From: Desarmillaria ectypa
Lineage: Eukaryota > Basidiomycota > Agaricomycetes > Agaricales > Physalacriaceae
NCBI GenBank assembly: GCA_030407005.1
Contig: JAUDYN010000005.1
Span: 3,100,001-3,164,000 of the forward strand
Reading direction: 5' to 3'
DNA: 64,000 nt
The position numbers were made by a program, and so were the translations under genes. This document shows, piece after piece, positions 44,883 through 57,000 of the stretch. Below the pieces are notes generated by a model that made no database searches, was not told the DNA's origin, and was given only the letters and a program-made list of their open reading frames with translations. Numbering within the stretch: the stretch's first letter is position 1; each line of letters starts with the position of its first letter.

Positions 44883-45607
44883 GCGCGAGCAGTTCTACTC
44901 TGGTACCAGATGGAACGACCCACCGCCACCATCACAGCGGCCCAAGAATATGCGCAGGACATTCAGCTTGCGCTCGACGACCCTCCGCCCACTTACCCCA
45001 GCCCTCCCCTTTATCCCCCAACCCTTGCCCTCTGCCAGCAGCACTGGCACGTTAGATCTTGCTCGCCCTCCCCAGACAGCAACAATGGGTCCTTCCACAG
45101 ACCCTGAAACCCAGACGATTCTGCTATGGATCGAAACCACCCTTACAGCCTCTGGGGCCATGAAGCCTGGCCTGAGGAAGGAGAGTCAATCTCTCTCTTC
45201 TCCCTCCCCATCATCAAAATCTCTGATGATGAGTCCGATGTCATCGGAGATGACACCCTGGTCTCAGCCCCTCCCCATGCCTCTGATGATCCCTTCAACC
45301 CAAATGAGGGGAATTTCATCTGGCCCGACCTCTCTGAGGTCGATCGAAGACTCTTTGGTCCTTTCTAGACTACTGCCTGGAAAGTTCGACATAGAGATGT
45401 CGAAGTGAGAGATCTCTGGGATGAGCCCAGAATCGAGATGGATGAGTGGTTGGCCCTCAACCAAGGGGACCCCATTCAAGTCCCAATACATGGCCCTAGC
45501 AGGGCTGATATCATCACCACCCGGATTCGTGCAAACCGCAACTGGAGTATTTTCTGCCCCTCCACAGGGGATCTATTTCCAGGGCTTCAGCCCCGAGATC
45601 CAGACGA
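44883..45607 (+). pseudogene. gag: Element D gag middle segment, array copy 1 (725 bp)
   Basis: Continues D Gag after the G LTR: MERPTATITAAQEYAQDIQL, Pro-rich stretch, ISDDESDVIGDDTLVSAPPH, FIWPDLSEVDRRLFGPF, then in-frame TAG (45366-45368), DEWLALNQGDPIQVPIHGPS and DLFPGLQPRDP. It ends at CAGACGA against the next G LTR. The same TAG is present in all three copies, so they were duplicated as dead sequence. Confidence 0.85.
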
Positions 45608-47215
45608 TGATATGCCATCTATGCATTCACACCTAGATTTTGCGATTTTGTAACAATACTATTGCACATCTATCCTATACTAGTGATACATAGAGGACTA
45701 TAGCTGAGGCTTCGAGCTGATAGTTAAAAGCAGTAAGCAACTGGTAGAGCCAGGACTTAGATGCAACACCATTAGTGGGTTAAATCTACCAGCCAGCCAG
45801 ACTAGTAACTCGAATGCTAGCAGGACTAAGTGAAATACAGCCACTAGCAAACGAAGGATGCTACTAGCACACAAAAACCAGGAGCAGAGTACACAGATCT
45901 CGTCAAGTTCTGTCACTAGCAGCCCAGACTGGGCATAAATGCCTAAGTCAGGATAACTAGTCACATGGCAATCTTGAAACAGGACTTAGAAATAAATTAG
46001 GAATGGATTAACCTTGAGCCCGGATCCGACTATTTCGATATAGATCTCTTATGATCGATGCTAGTGGAGCCGGACTGCACCCTCGATCATGATCGGATAG
46101 CTGTTACAGGCACCAATATCCGGATATCCATATAACCGCGTTACTAGGGCATGTAGTTGTGCCAAGGGTGCGGAAAGACCAACTGTGGAGTCTCTAGACC
46201 GAATATTTGAAAAGAAAACAGACTAGACTGACTATTGTATGATTATTCACCATTATTCGTGACTAGCCAAGAAATCCTTATCATGATATAGATCTCTTAT
46301 GATCGATGCTAGTGGAGCCAGACTGCACCCTCGATCATGATCAGATAGCTGTTACAGGCACCAATATCCGGATATCCATATAACCGTGTTACTAGGGCAT
46401 GTAGTTGTGCCAAGGGTGCGGAAAGACCAACTGTGGAGTCTCTAGACCGAATATTTGAAAAGAAAACAGACTAGACCGACTATTGTGTGATTATTCACCA
46501 TTATTCGTGACTAGCCAAGAAATCCTTACCAATATACCCTATACCCAGATAATATTTATAGTTTTGCCTCAGTAGTATATAAGTAGTGGGATGGGCACTC
46601 GTGCAAAGCAGGCAAGCCATCCCCGCAGTTGAGCCCTCACTGGTAGTAACTGGTGTCCCCAATTAAAGGCTTTTGTGCTTGACCTCGACGAAGTGATTAA
46701 TAGTCGCTAAGTCACCTATAGAATTGCATTGAATTGAAGTCCATTAGAGTCACTGTTGTGTCCTGCAAAGGTCCGGAGTGTTTTGAAGTTAGTTCAAGCA
46801 AAGTTCTCGGAGTTATAGTTTATTCTTAGGCCAAGAGCGCCACTAGTCAGCCAAGAGTGCGACTGGTCAAGTGTTTATCACTTGTAGGAAGCAGTATAGG
46901 GCCAAGAGCGCCACCAGCCTGAAGCCGTTTCAGTCAGAACGAGCGCAGTAGCTCAAACCAAGTCACTCTTATCTAATTGTGTCTTACCCACCCCACTAGT
47001 ACGAGTAGTACTTTGTATAAACTCACTAGTAACGAATAAAACGTCTTAAAGACAATTGTACTTGATTATTGAAGTCTGCAGAGTGCTTCCATCGTACTCG
47101 AAACCGCCCGAATTCAATATTGGTGATTAAGTGTAGAGTAGTAAGAGGTTTAGTGTGATTGGTGTTCATTGCCATTCCCTAATTCTTTTGTCACTCGCCG
47201 TTACCAAGCACATCA
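45608..47215 (+). repeat. G LTR copy 2 of the array (2 internal blocks)
   Basis: 1608 bp. Left flank ACGA (45604-45607), right flank GCGC. Two 248-bp blocks at 46037 and 46285. TATATAAG at 46576-46583. Near-identical to copy 3 except for block number. Confidence 0.88.
46037..46532 (+). repeat. 248-bp tandem block x2 inside G LTR 2
   Basis: Blocks begin at 46037 and 46285, exactly 248 bp apart. Confidence 0.88.
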
Positions 47216-47940
47216 GCGCGAGCAGTTCTACTCTGGTACCAGATGGAACGACCCACCGCCACCATCACAGCGGCCCAAGAATATGCGCAGGACATTCAGC
47301 TTGCGCTCGACGACCCTCCGCCCACTTACCCCAGCCCTCCCCTTTATCCCCCAACCCTTGCCCTCTGCCAGCAGCACTGGCACGTTAGATCTTGCTCGCC
47401 CTCCCCAGACAGCAACAATGGGTCCTTCCACAGACCCTGAAACCCAGACGATTCTGCTATGGATCGAAACCACCCTTACAGCCTCTGGGGCCATGAAGCC
47501 TGGCCTGAGGAAGGAGAGTCAATCTCTCTCTTCTCCCTCCCCATCATCAAAATCTCTGATGATGAGTCCGATGTCATCGGAGATGACACCCTGGTCTCAG
47601 CCCCTCCCCATGCCTCTGATGATCCCTTCAACCCAAATGAGGGGAATTTCATCTGGCCCGACCTCTCTGAGGTCGATCGAAGACTCTTTGGTCCTTTCTA
47701 GACTACTGCCTGGAAAGTTCGACATAGAGATGTCGAAGTGAGAGATCTCTGGGATGAGCCCAGAATCGAGATGGATGAGTGGTTGGCCCTCAACCAAGGG
47801 GACCCCATTCAAGTCCCAATACATGGCCCTAGCAGGGCTGATATCATCACCACCCGGATTCGTGCAAACCGCAACTGGAGTATTTTCTGCCCCTCCACAG
47901 GGGATCTATTTCCAGGGCTTCAGCCCCGAGATCCAGACGA
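47216..47940 (+). pseudogene. gag: Element D gag middle segment, array copy 2 (725 bp)
   Basis: By eye identical to 44883-45607, including the in-frame TAG (47699-47701). Offset is 2333 bp. Confidence 0.85.
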
Positions 47941-50044
47941 TGATATGCCATCTATGCATTCACACCTAGATTTTGCGATTTTGTAACAATACTATTGCAC
48001 ATCTATCCTATACTAGTGATACATAGAGGACTATAGCTGAGGCTTCGAGCTGATAGTTAAAAGCAGTAAGCAACTGGTAGAGCCAGGACTTAGATGCAAC
48101 ACCATTAGTGGGTTAAATCTACCAGCCAGCCAGACTAGTAACTCGAATGCTAGCAGGACTAAGTGAAATACAGCCACTAGCAAACGAAGGATGCTACTAG
48201 CACACAAAAACCAGGAGCAGAGTACACAGATCTCGTCAAGTTCTGTCACTAGCAGCCCAGACTGGGCATAAATGCCTAAGTCAGGATAACTAGTCACATG
48301 GCAATCTTGAAACAGGACTTAGAAATAAATTAGGAATGGATTAACCTTGAGCCCGGATCCGACTATTTCGATATAGATCTCTTATGATCGATGCTAGTGG
48401 AGCCGGACTGCACCCTCGATCATGATCGGATAGCTGTTACAGGCACCAATATCCGGATATCCATATAACCGCGTTACTAGGGCATGTAGTTGTGCCAAGG
48501 GTGCGGAAAGACCAACTGTGGAGTCTCTAGACCGAATATTTGAAAAGAAAACAGACTAGACTGACTATTGTATGATTATTCACCATTATTCGTGACTAGC
48601 CAAGAAATCCTTATCATGATATAGATCTCTTATGATCGATGCTAGTGGAGCCAGACTGCACCCTCGATCATGATCAGATAGCTGTTACAGGCACCAATAT
48701 CCGGATATCCATATAACCGTGTTACTAGGGCATGTAGTTGTGCCAAGGGTGCGGAAAGACCAACTGTGGAGTCTCTAGACCGAATATTTGAAAAGAAAAC
48801 AGACTAGACTGACTATTGTATGATTATTCACCATTATTCGTGACTAGCCAAGAAATCCTTATCATGATATAGATCTCTTATGATCGATGCTAGTGGAGCC
48901 AGACTGCACCCTCGATCATGATCAGATAGCTGTTACAGGCACCAATATCCGGATATCCATATAACCGTGTTACTAGGGCATGTAGTTGTGCCAAGGGTGC
49001 GGAAAGACCAACTGTGGAGTCTCTAGACCGAATATTTGAAAAGAAAACAGACTAGACTGACTATTGTATGATTATTCACCATTATTCGTGACTAGCCAAG
49101 AAATCCTTATCATGATATAGATCTCTTATGATCGATGCTAGTGGAGCCAGACTGCACCCTCGATCATGATCAGATAGCTGTTACAGGCACCAATATCCGG
49201 ATATCCATATAACCGTGTTACTAGGGCATGTAGTTGTGCCAAGGGTGCGGAAAGACCAACTGTGGAGTCTCTAGACCGAATATTTGAAAAGAAAACAGAC
49301 TAGACCGACTATTGTGTGATTATTCACCATTATTCGTGACTAGCCAAGAAATCCTTACCAATATACCCTATACCCAGATAATATTTATAGTTTTGCCTCA
49401 GTAGTATATAAGTAGTGGGATGGGCACTCGTGCAAAGCAGGCAAGCCATCCCCGCAGTTGAGCCCTCACTGGTAGTAACTGGTGTCCCCAATTAAAGGCT
49501 TTTGTGCTTGACCTCGACGAAGTGATTAATAGTCGCTAAGTCACCTATAGAATTGCATTGAATTGAAGTCCATTAGAGTCACTGTTGTGTCCTGCAAAGG
49601 TCCGGAGTGTTTTGAAGTTAGTTCAAGCAAAGTTCTCGGAGTTATAGTTTATTCTTAGGCCAAGAGCGCCACTAGTCAGCCAAGAGTGCGACTGGTCAAG
49701 TGTTTATCACTTGTAGGAAGCAGTATAGGGCCAAGAGCGCCACCAGCCTGAAGCCGTTTCAGTCAGAACGAGCGCAGTAGCTCAAACCAAGTCACTCTTA
49801 TCTAATTGTGTCTTACCCACCCCACTAGTACGAGTAGTACTTTGTATAAACTCACTAGTAACGAATAAAACGTCTTAAAGACAATTGTACTTGATTATTG
49901 AAGTCTGCAGAGTGCTTCCATCGTACTCGAAACCGCCCGAATTCAATATTGGTGATTAAGTGTAGAGTAGTAAGAGGTTTAGTGTGATTGGTGTTCATTG
50001 CCATTCCCTAATTCTTTTGTCACTCGCCGTTACCAAGCACATCA
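47941..50044 (+). repeat. G LTR copy 3 of the array (4 internal blocks)
   Basis: 2104 bp, 496 bp longer than copy 2, which is exactly two extra 248-bp blocks. Confidence 0.88.
48370..49361 (+). repeat. 248-bp tandem block x4 inside G LTR 3
   Basis: Blocks begin at 48370, 48618, 48866 and 49114. The middle blocks carry the CGATCATGATCA form, the first the CGATCATGATCG form. Confidence 0.88.
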
Positions 50045-50769
50045 GCGCGAGCAGTTCTACTCTGGTACCAGATGGAACGACCCACCGCCACCATCACAGC
50101 GGCCCAAGAATATGCGCAGGACATTCAGCTTGCGCTCGACGACCCTCCGCCCACTTACCCCAGCCCTCCCCTTTATCCCCCAACCCTTGCCCTCTGCCAG
50201 CAGCACTGGCACGTTAGATCTTGCTCGCCCTCCCCAGACAGCAACAATGGGTCCTTCCACAGACCCTGAAACCCAGACGATTCTGCTATGGATCGAAACC
50301 ACCCTTACAGCCTCTGGGGCCATGAAGCCTGGCCTGAGGAAGGAGAGTCAATCTCTCTCTTCTCCCTCCCCATCATCAAAATCTCTGATGATGAGTCCGA
50401 TGTCATCGGAGATGACACCCTGGTCTCAGCCCCTCCCCATGCCTCTGATGATCCCTTCAACCCAAATGAGGGGAATTTCATCTGGCCCGACCTCTCTGAG
50501 GTCGATCGAAGACTCTTTGGTCCTTTCTAGACTACTGCCTGGAAAGTTCGACATAGAGATGTCGAAGTGAGAGATCTCTGGGATGAGCCCAGAATCGAGA
50601 TGGATGAGTGGTTGGCCCTCAACCAAGGGGACCCCATTCAAGTCCCAATACATGGCCCTAGCAGGGCTGATATCATCACCACCCGGATTCGTGCAAACCG
50701 CAACTGGAGTATTTTCTGCCCCTCCACAGGGGATCTATTTCCAGGGCTTCAGCCCCGAGATCCAGACGA
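50045..50769 (+). pseudogene. gag: Element D gag middle segment, array copy 3 (725 bp)
   Basis: By eye identical to the two previous copies; in-frame TAG at 50528-50530. Confidence 0.85.
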
Positions 50770-52130
50770 TGATATGCCATCTATGCATTCACACCTAGAT
50801 TTTGCGATTTTGTAACAATACTATTGCACATCTATCCTATACTAGTGATACATAGAGGACTATAGCTGAGGCTTCGAGCTGATAGTTAAAAGCAGTAAGC
50901 AACTGGTAGAGCCAGGACTTAGATGCAACACCATTAGTGGGTTAAATCTACCAGCCAGCCAGACTAGTAACTCGAATGCTAGCAGGACTAAGTGAAATAC
51001 AGCCACTAGCAAATGAAGGATGCTACTAGCATACCAAAACCAGGAGCAGAGTACACAGATCTCGTCAAGTTCTGTCACTAGCAGCCCAGACTGGGCATAA
51101 ATGCCTAAGTCAGGATAACTAGTCACATGGCAATCTTGAAACAGGACTTAGAAATAAATTAGGAATGGATTAACCTTGAGCCCAGATCTGACTATTGTGA
51201 TATAGATCTCTTATGATCAGTACTAGTGTAGCTGGACTGCACTCTTAATCATGATCAGATAGCTGTTACAGACACCAATATCTGGATATCCATATAACCA
51301 CATTACTAGGGCATGTAGTTGGGCCAAGAGTGCAGAAAGACCGACTGTGGAGTCTCTAGACTGAATATTTGAAAAGAAAACAGACTAGACCAACTATTGT
51401 GTGATTATTCACTATTATTTGTGACTAGCCAAGAAATCCTTACCAATATACCCTATACCCAGATGATATTTATAGTTTTGCCTCAGTAGTATATAAGTAG
51501 TGGGATAGGCACTTGTGCAAAGCAGGCAAGCCATCCCTGCAGTTGAGCCCTCACTGGTAGTAACTGGTGTCTCTAACTAAAGGCTTTGATGCTTAATCTT
51601 GATGAAGTGATTAATAGTTGCTAAGTCACCCATAGTATTATATTGAATTGAAGTTCCTTAGAGTCACTGTTGTGTCCTGCAAAGGTCCGGAGTGTTTTGA
51701 AGTTAGTTCAAGCAAAGTTCTCAGAGTTATAGTATTATTCTTAGGCCAAGAGCACCATTAGTTAGCCAAGAGTGTGACTGGTCAAGTGTTTATCACTTGT
51801 AGGAAGCAGTATAGGGCCAAGAGTGCCACCAGTCTGAAGCAGTTTCAGTCAGAATGAGCGCAGTAGCTCAAACCAAGTCACTCTTTATCCAATTGTGTCT
51901 TATCAACCTCACTAGTATGAGTAGTACTTTGTATAAGTCACTAGTAATGAATAAAACATCTTTAAAACCACCTTACTTGATTATTGAAGTCTGCAAAGTG
52001 CTTTCATAGTACTTGAAACCACCCAAATTCAATATTGGTGATTAAGTGTAGAGTAGTAAGAGATTTAGTGTGTTTGGTGCTCATTTTCATTCCCTAATTC
52101 TTTTGTCACTCACCATTACCAAGCACATCA
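50770..52130 (+). repeat. G LTR copy 4 of the array, chimeric (1 block)
   Basis: 1361 bp. The first ~230 bp (to about 51000) match copies 2 and 3; the rest is a diverged, CpG-poor version (for example GTGATATAGATCTC with CAGTACTAGTGTAGC). Left flank ACGA, right flank ATGG in a different gag (element H). It is the reciprocal partner of 36467-37826; both share the variant AGCATACCAAAACC near 51030 / 37560. Confidence 0.8.
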
Positions 52131-53896
52131 ATGGTATGCCAACATGGAGGCCAGAACTGCCTGGCCCAGAATCTGTCTAGAAATGGATGAGTGGTTGGCC
52201 CTTAACAGAGGCAATCCAGTATGAGGACCTAATCTAGATCCCAACATTTGCACCCAGATATAGGCCAATAGATTCTGTGAGCTTTATCCACCCATAGCAG
52301 GAGATTTGGCCCCAGGCTTATGACCAAGAATGATCAAGGAGCAGCACATATTAGGACATGCTCTCTGGGACCTGGAGAGATGAGAGGCAAATTGATGAGA
52401 ATAGGTGGGATCCAGAGCCCAATTACAGTAGCTTTACACATCCATCAGGCCATTATGGCAGGCTAAAATCATTCTAGCCCTAATACATATCTTATCTCTC
52501 CTACCCACCCGATACCCCAGCTAATCAGCCAAAACTCCTTCCTGACTCACCACTAAGACAAGTCTGACAACCTGGCTATCACCCTCATCAGGGTGGTAGC
52601 ATTCTATTTGCAGGCACAGGTGAAGAACCCAAAGTGAGTTCTTTCACTCCTGCAGGACCATCACAACTGATGACAGAAGAAATTTTACAAGCAGCTAAAA
52701 GTGAGCTAGCCAATAAAAAACAACACATTCAGCAAATGCATCAAGAACTCACTGAAGCAGAGGCAGCAAGAGACCTCCATATCAAAACATTCAAATTTGA
52801 TAAAAAAGAAAAGGAACCTGAGTGGGAAAGACTGATAAAACCTCCATAAGATCTGTCTGCCCTATGACCAGATTGATTCTCAATCCCAAGACCACTCCTA
52901 GGAAAGAGACTATCAGACCCTCTTCCAAACCCCATCAGAAATGCCCCCAATGATGCTCTGTATATAAGCATCAAACTAATTCTTGTCCAACCCTCAAAGC
53001 CATTCAAAGAGGATCACAATGATATCGAATGCTTTATAGGTGATTGCATTGCCTATTTTGAAGTGTTCTGACACTACTTTCAGATGCTGTCACATCTGGT
53101 ACTATTCATGACTTCCCACTTCGAGAGAGCCACTAAAGACTGGTGGGTCTACAAGAGACCTAAATTCTGGGTTGGCGATGTCTAGGACTGCACTGTCACC
53201 CACTTCCAATACCCCTCCTAAGAAGACTTTGTCAATATGATCACTTGACAATTCAGGGACCCTGCTATCAAAGAGATCTATGAGAAGCATATGTTCAACT
53301 TGTGCATGAGAACCCAACTGGCCTTTCACTACTTCCAGAAACTGAAAGAAGAGGCCAAGCTGGCAGATCACAGGACTGATAAATATGACTACAGCACTAT
53401 GGTCAAAGCCATTCATCTAGGAGTCCTCTCCTCTTATACAATATTCATTTCCAATATAGGTATCAATATTCCCTACACTTATTCAGAATGGAAGGAGCAA
53501 ATCATGTGCATATATGAAAAGTGACAATGCAAATAAGTCTTTGACCAGACTGCTGGAATCCCTCAGGAGAGATAGAAGAAGGATTCCTGACTCCTGCAAC
53601 ATTAACCCAGCAACAAAGCCACTGCTGGGGTGACAAGTTCCTTAGCCCCTAAGCCGACAGCCCAAAGCATTCTCAACTGGGATAATTTGATAGGCTGATG
53701 AATATCATACAAGGAGGCAGGACAGCCAATGAAAGACAACCAATGAAAAGCAGAAGGCTGATGCTTTAGGTGCAACAAGAAAGGTCATATGATGAAGGAC
53801 TGCCTTAGAAGAAAAGAATACAAGGACATTCAGTCAGTGGGGCCCACTAACATAGTGGAACCACCCATGACTAAGATTGAAGAGGCAAAAGAGTAG
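52131..53896 (+). pseudogene. gag: Element H gag (5'-truncated)
   Basis: Starts within Gag (MEARTAWPRICLEMDEWLAL), then YHPHQGGSILFAGTGEEP, coiled-coil (KKQHIQQMHQELTEAEAARD, 52700-52790), capsid core (DIECFIGDCIAYFEVF; ATKDWWVYKRPKFW; FRDPAIKEIYEKHMFNLCM; YSEWKEQIMCIYEK) and an intact CCHC knuckle C-F-R-C-...-H-...-C at 53762-53803. Ends EEAKE-TAG (53894-53896). Several stops. The N-terminus is lost at the G LTR. Confidence 0.82.
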
Positions 53897-54000
53897 GTTG
53901 ACAAGGGTTTGATTCCTCTTGCTCAACCAAAGTCTCAAATGGTGAGTCCTCAGCTTCTGCAGGTTGGACTAATATACATGCATACAGATATTTAAATATG
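53894..54000 (+). promoter_or_regulatory. Element H gag-pol junction: UAG and stem-loop
   Basis: From the G of TAG, 53896-53928 (33 nt) folds as GGTTGA-CAAG / CTTG-C-TCAACC, ten perfect pairs with one bulged C and a 12-nt loop. The gag frame remains open for 32 codons (DKGLIPLAQPKSQ) to TAA at 53993-53995, two bases before the pol ATG (53998). Pol is in the -1 frame, as in A and D. Confidence 0.65.
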
Positions 54001-57000
54001 CAAAAAAATATGACTTTGTTACAAATCCCAAAGCCAAAAACCCCTGAAAAATTGAACAAGAACAGGTATGTCATCCTACTAAAAGATGCTGATATGATTA
54101 TATATAATAACTCCCAAGCCTCCAATAAAGCAGCTGTAGTGTCAGGTGGTGCTGACACTGCAACAAAGTCCAACAGACTCACTATGCAGAGTGCACCAGA
54201 TATGCAGGTAAAATCACAGACTAGGGTCAGTAGATAGAACATCTTTGGACCTCTGAAGCCAAACACCTCTGTGCCTCTGCTTAGAGAGCCAAGTCATACT
54301 TCATCAGGGCTATTGAGGGAACAAAAGGCCTATCAAGCCCAAAGACCTAAAGAAGCAAGAGATAGGTCAGCTGACCCACAAGAATCCCAAGATCTCTGAG
54401 GATCCAAGGATGGGCCACTACATCTGAGCAGTGTAGAGTGCACTGACTGGAGGAAAAGCTGCACACTGCCAGACTTGGCCCAAGAGAAGAGGTCAGTTGA
54501 AATATTAGCATCGACAGATATTGTGACTGCAACAGGACCCAACCCTGATGACTATGTCAACACCTCCAAATTGGACAGTACTGCAACTCTAACCTCATCA
54601 GAGATGGTGACAGCTGAAGAACTGGAAGGATCCACTAGTGCCCAGATGGTAAAGAGGGGGTAGTTTCACAGAACCACCATCCAATAAAGAAGACAATATG
54701 GCTTTTCTAATCTGGAAAGCATGACAATCCAAATCAAGAAAACCAACTTCAATACTCAAATCTAAAATCCTGCCTAACAAGGGGGTACCAGATCATGTGT
54801 GGTACAAGCTCTGCAGAGTTAACTAGACTCTACATGCTATCTGTACTGCCAAGAACTTGGCAATTGCCAAAGCTGCCCTCTTCATGTGGGTCCATCCCAA
54901 ATGACTTGGAGAAATCAACAATGAGCTCACAACAAGCCCCAAGACTGGAGAGAGTCAAGCTCAAGAACAACTCTATGAACTCCATGAACCCATTTGATAC
55001 ATCCAAGAAACCAAGAGCCTGGGATGGGACTTCTTGGTGGACATACAGTTGAACCCTTGTACAGGAAAGAAAGCCTTAACTATCAAGGCATTGCTTGATA
55101 GTGGCTGCACCAGCAGTTCTATCAATTGGTCTTATATTCAATAGCATGAACTAGACACCCAAAAGTCTGCTGCTCCCATTCCAGTATACAATGCAGATGG
55201 AACCCACAACAAGGTAGGTGATATCACCAAGTTCATAGAACTCCAAATGACCATTGGCAGTCATACTGAATGAATCAACCTAGCAGTCACTGACCTTGGC
55301 TCCAAGACCATCTATTTGGGCCATGACTGGCTTAAACACCACAACCCAGTAATCAATTGAAAAACCAGAATGATGATCTTTGCACATTATCAATGTGTAA
55401 AAAACCCAATCCCACTCCCACTCTCTGACTTAGATGATGAAGACCAGTGGGATGAAGAACTGGAGGATGGTGAAACCATTCTCACAGTCAACATGTAAGA
55501 GGAGCTCATCATCTGAGCCATACACTATGCAAACAAATTAGCAGCTACTGCTAATGCCAAGAAACCAAAGAAGACTTTTGAGGAATTAGTACCTCCTCAA
55601 TATCAAAGCTTTGATGAACTTCTGGAATAAAAACCTTGGGACCATGCCATCAAACTAGTCCCAAATGCAAAATCTACCCTAGACTGTAAAGTCTACCCAC
55701 TCAATCAAAATGAGCAAGACCAACTCAACAAGTTCTTAGATGAGAACTTAGACTTGGGATGAATTTGTCCCTCGAAATCCCTGTTTGCATTCTCATTCTT
55801 CTTTGTTAAAAAGAAGAATGGTTCTCTTCATCCTGTTTAAGACTATTGAAAGCTGAACAAAATGACAATCAAAAACCAATACCCTCTTCCCTTAATTTCA
55901 GAGCTCATTGACAAGCTGCGAGGAGCCAAATACTTTTCCAAACTAGATGTTCAATGGGGATATAACAATGTATGCATCTGCAATGGGGATGAAGAAAAAG
56001 CTGCATTCTGAACTAATAGAGGACTCTTTGAGCCCACTGCAATGTTCTTTGGTCTTACAAATTCACCAGCCACTTTCCAGTGGATGATGAATGATATATT
56101 CAAAGACCTGATCACTGGAGGAAAAGTGACAATTTACCTTGATGACATTCTCATCTTCACCAAAGGACTAGATGAATATTGACAGGTCATACAAAAAGTT
56201 CTCTAACATCTGTAAGAAAACAAGTTGTTTTTCAAGGCAGAAAAATGCGAGTTTGAAGTACTCAAAACCAAGTACTTGAGAGTAATCATCAGTGAAGACA
56301 CAGTTTGTATGGATCCAGTAAAAGTAGCAGGAATCACAGAATGGCCAACCCCAACTAAGAAAAAGGAACTCCAGTCATTTCTTGGATTTATGAATTTCTA
56401 CCAAAAATTCATTCACAACTATTTCAAAATCATATGACCCCTTACCCAACTCACCAGAAAAGCAGAATGAAGCTGGGGAATGGAACAGGAACAGGCATTC
56501 ACCCAGCTCAAATTACAGATGATAATGAACATCATCTTAACCATCCTCTCTGATGAAGAGAAGTTCCAAGTAGAAGCTGATTCAAGCAATGGAGCCATTG
56601 ATGCTGTTCTGAGTCAGAAATAGAATGAGAAATGGAGGCTGGTCACTTTCATGTCCAAAGCCTTGACTGCTACAAAATGCAATTATAAAATTTATAACAA
56701 GGAATTGCTAGCAATCATGCTTGCACTGGAAGAATGGCAACATTACCTAATGGGCATCAAGAAAGAAGTTGAAATCTAGACAGATCACCAAAATCTCCAG
56801 TACTTCCAGAAACCACAGAAATTGAACTGTCAACAAGCTCAATGGATTATAGAGTTGGCTGAGTATCATTTTACTCTCCAACACAAGACAGGAACCATGA
56901 ACAAGAAAGCTGACTTACTCAGCCAATGAGATGACTATGATTAGGGAAAACAAGATAATCATAATGTGATCATCCTCACCCTAGAACATTTCTATGCCCT

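Noticed and set aside
44836..45408. 190-codon open frame with Pro/Ser-rich product in each array unit taken as a gene
   Set aside because: It starts inside the G LTR and runs in a different frame from the gag homology; the homologous Gag frame is interrupted by TAG. Treated as a shadow.
45698..45964. An 88-codon open frame repeated antisense in every G LTR (also 37470, 43115, 48031, 50860)
   Set aside because: It has no ATG start, lies wholly within LTR sequence, and is copied only because the LTR is copied. No domain resemblance.
48370..49361. CRISPR-like array
   Set aside because: The repeats are 248 bp, directly adjacent without spacers, and inside an LTR of a eukaryotic element.
53941..53966. 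Possible intron at the gag-pol junction (GGTGAGT ... CTGCAG)
   Set aside because: Donor and acceptor-like motifs are only about 21 nt apart, too short for an intron, and the donor is not kept in the other elements.
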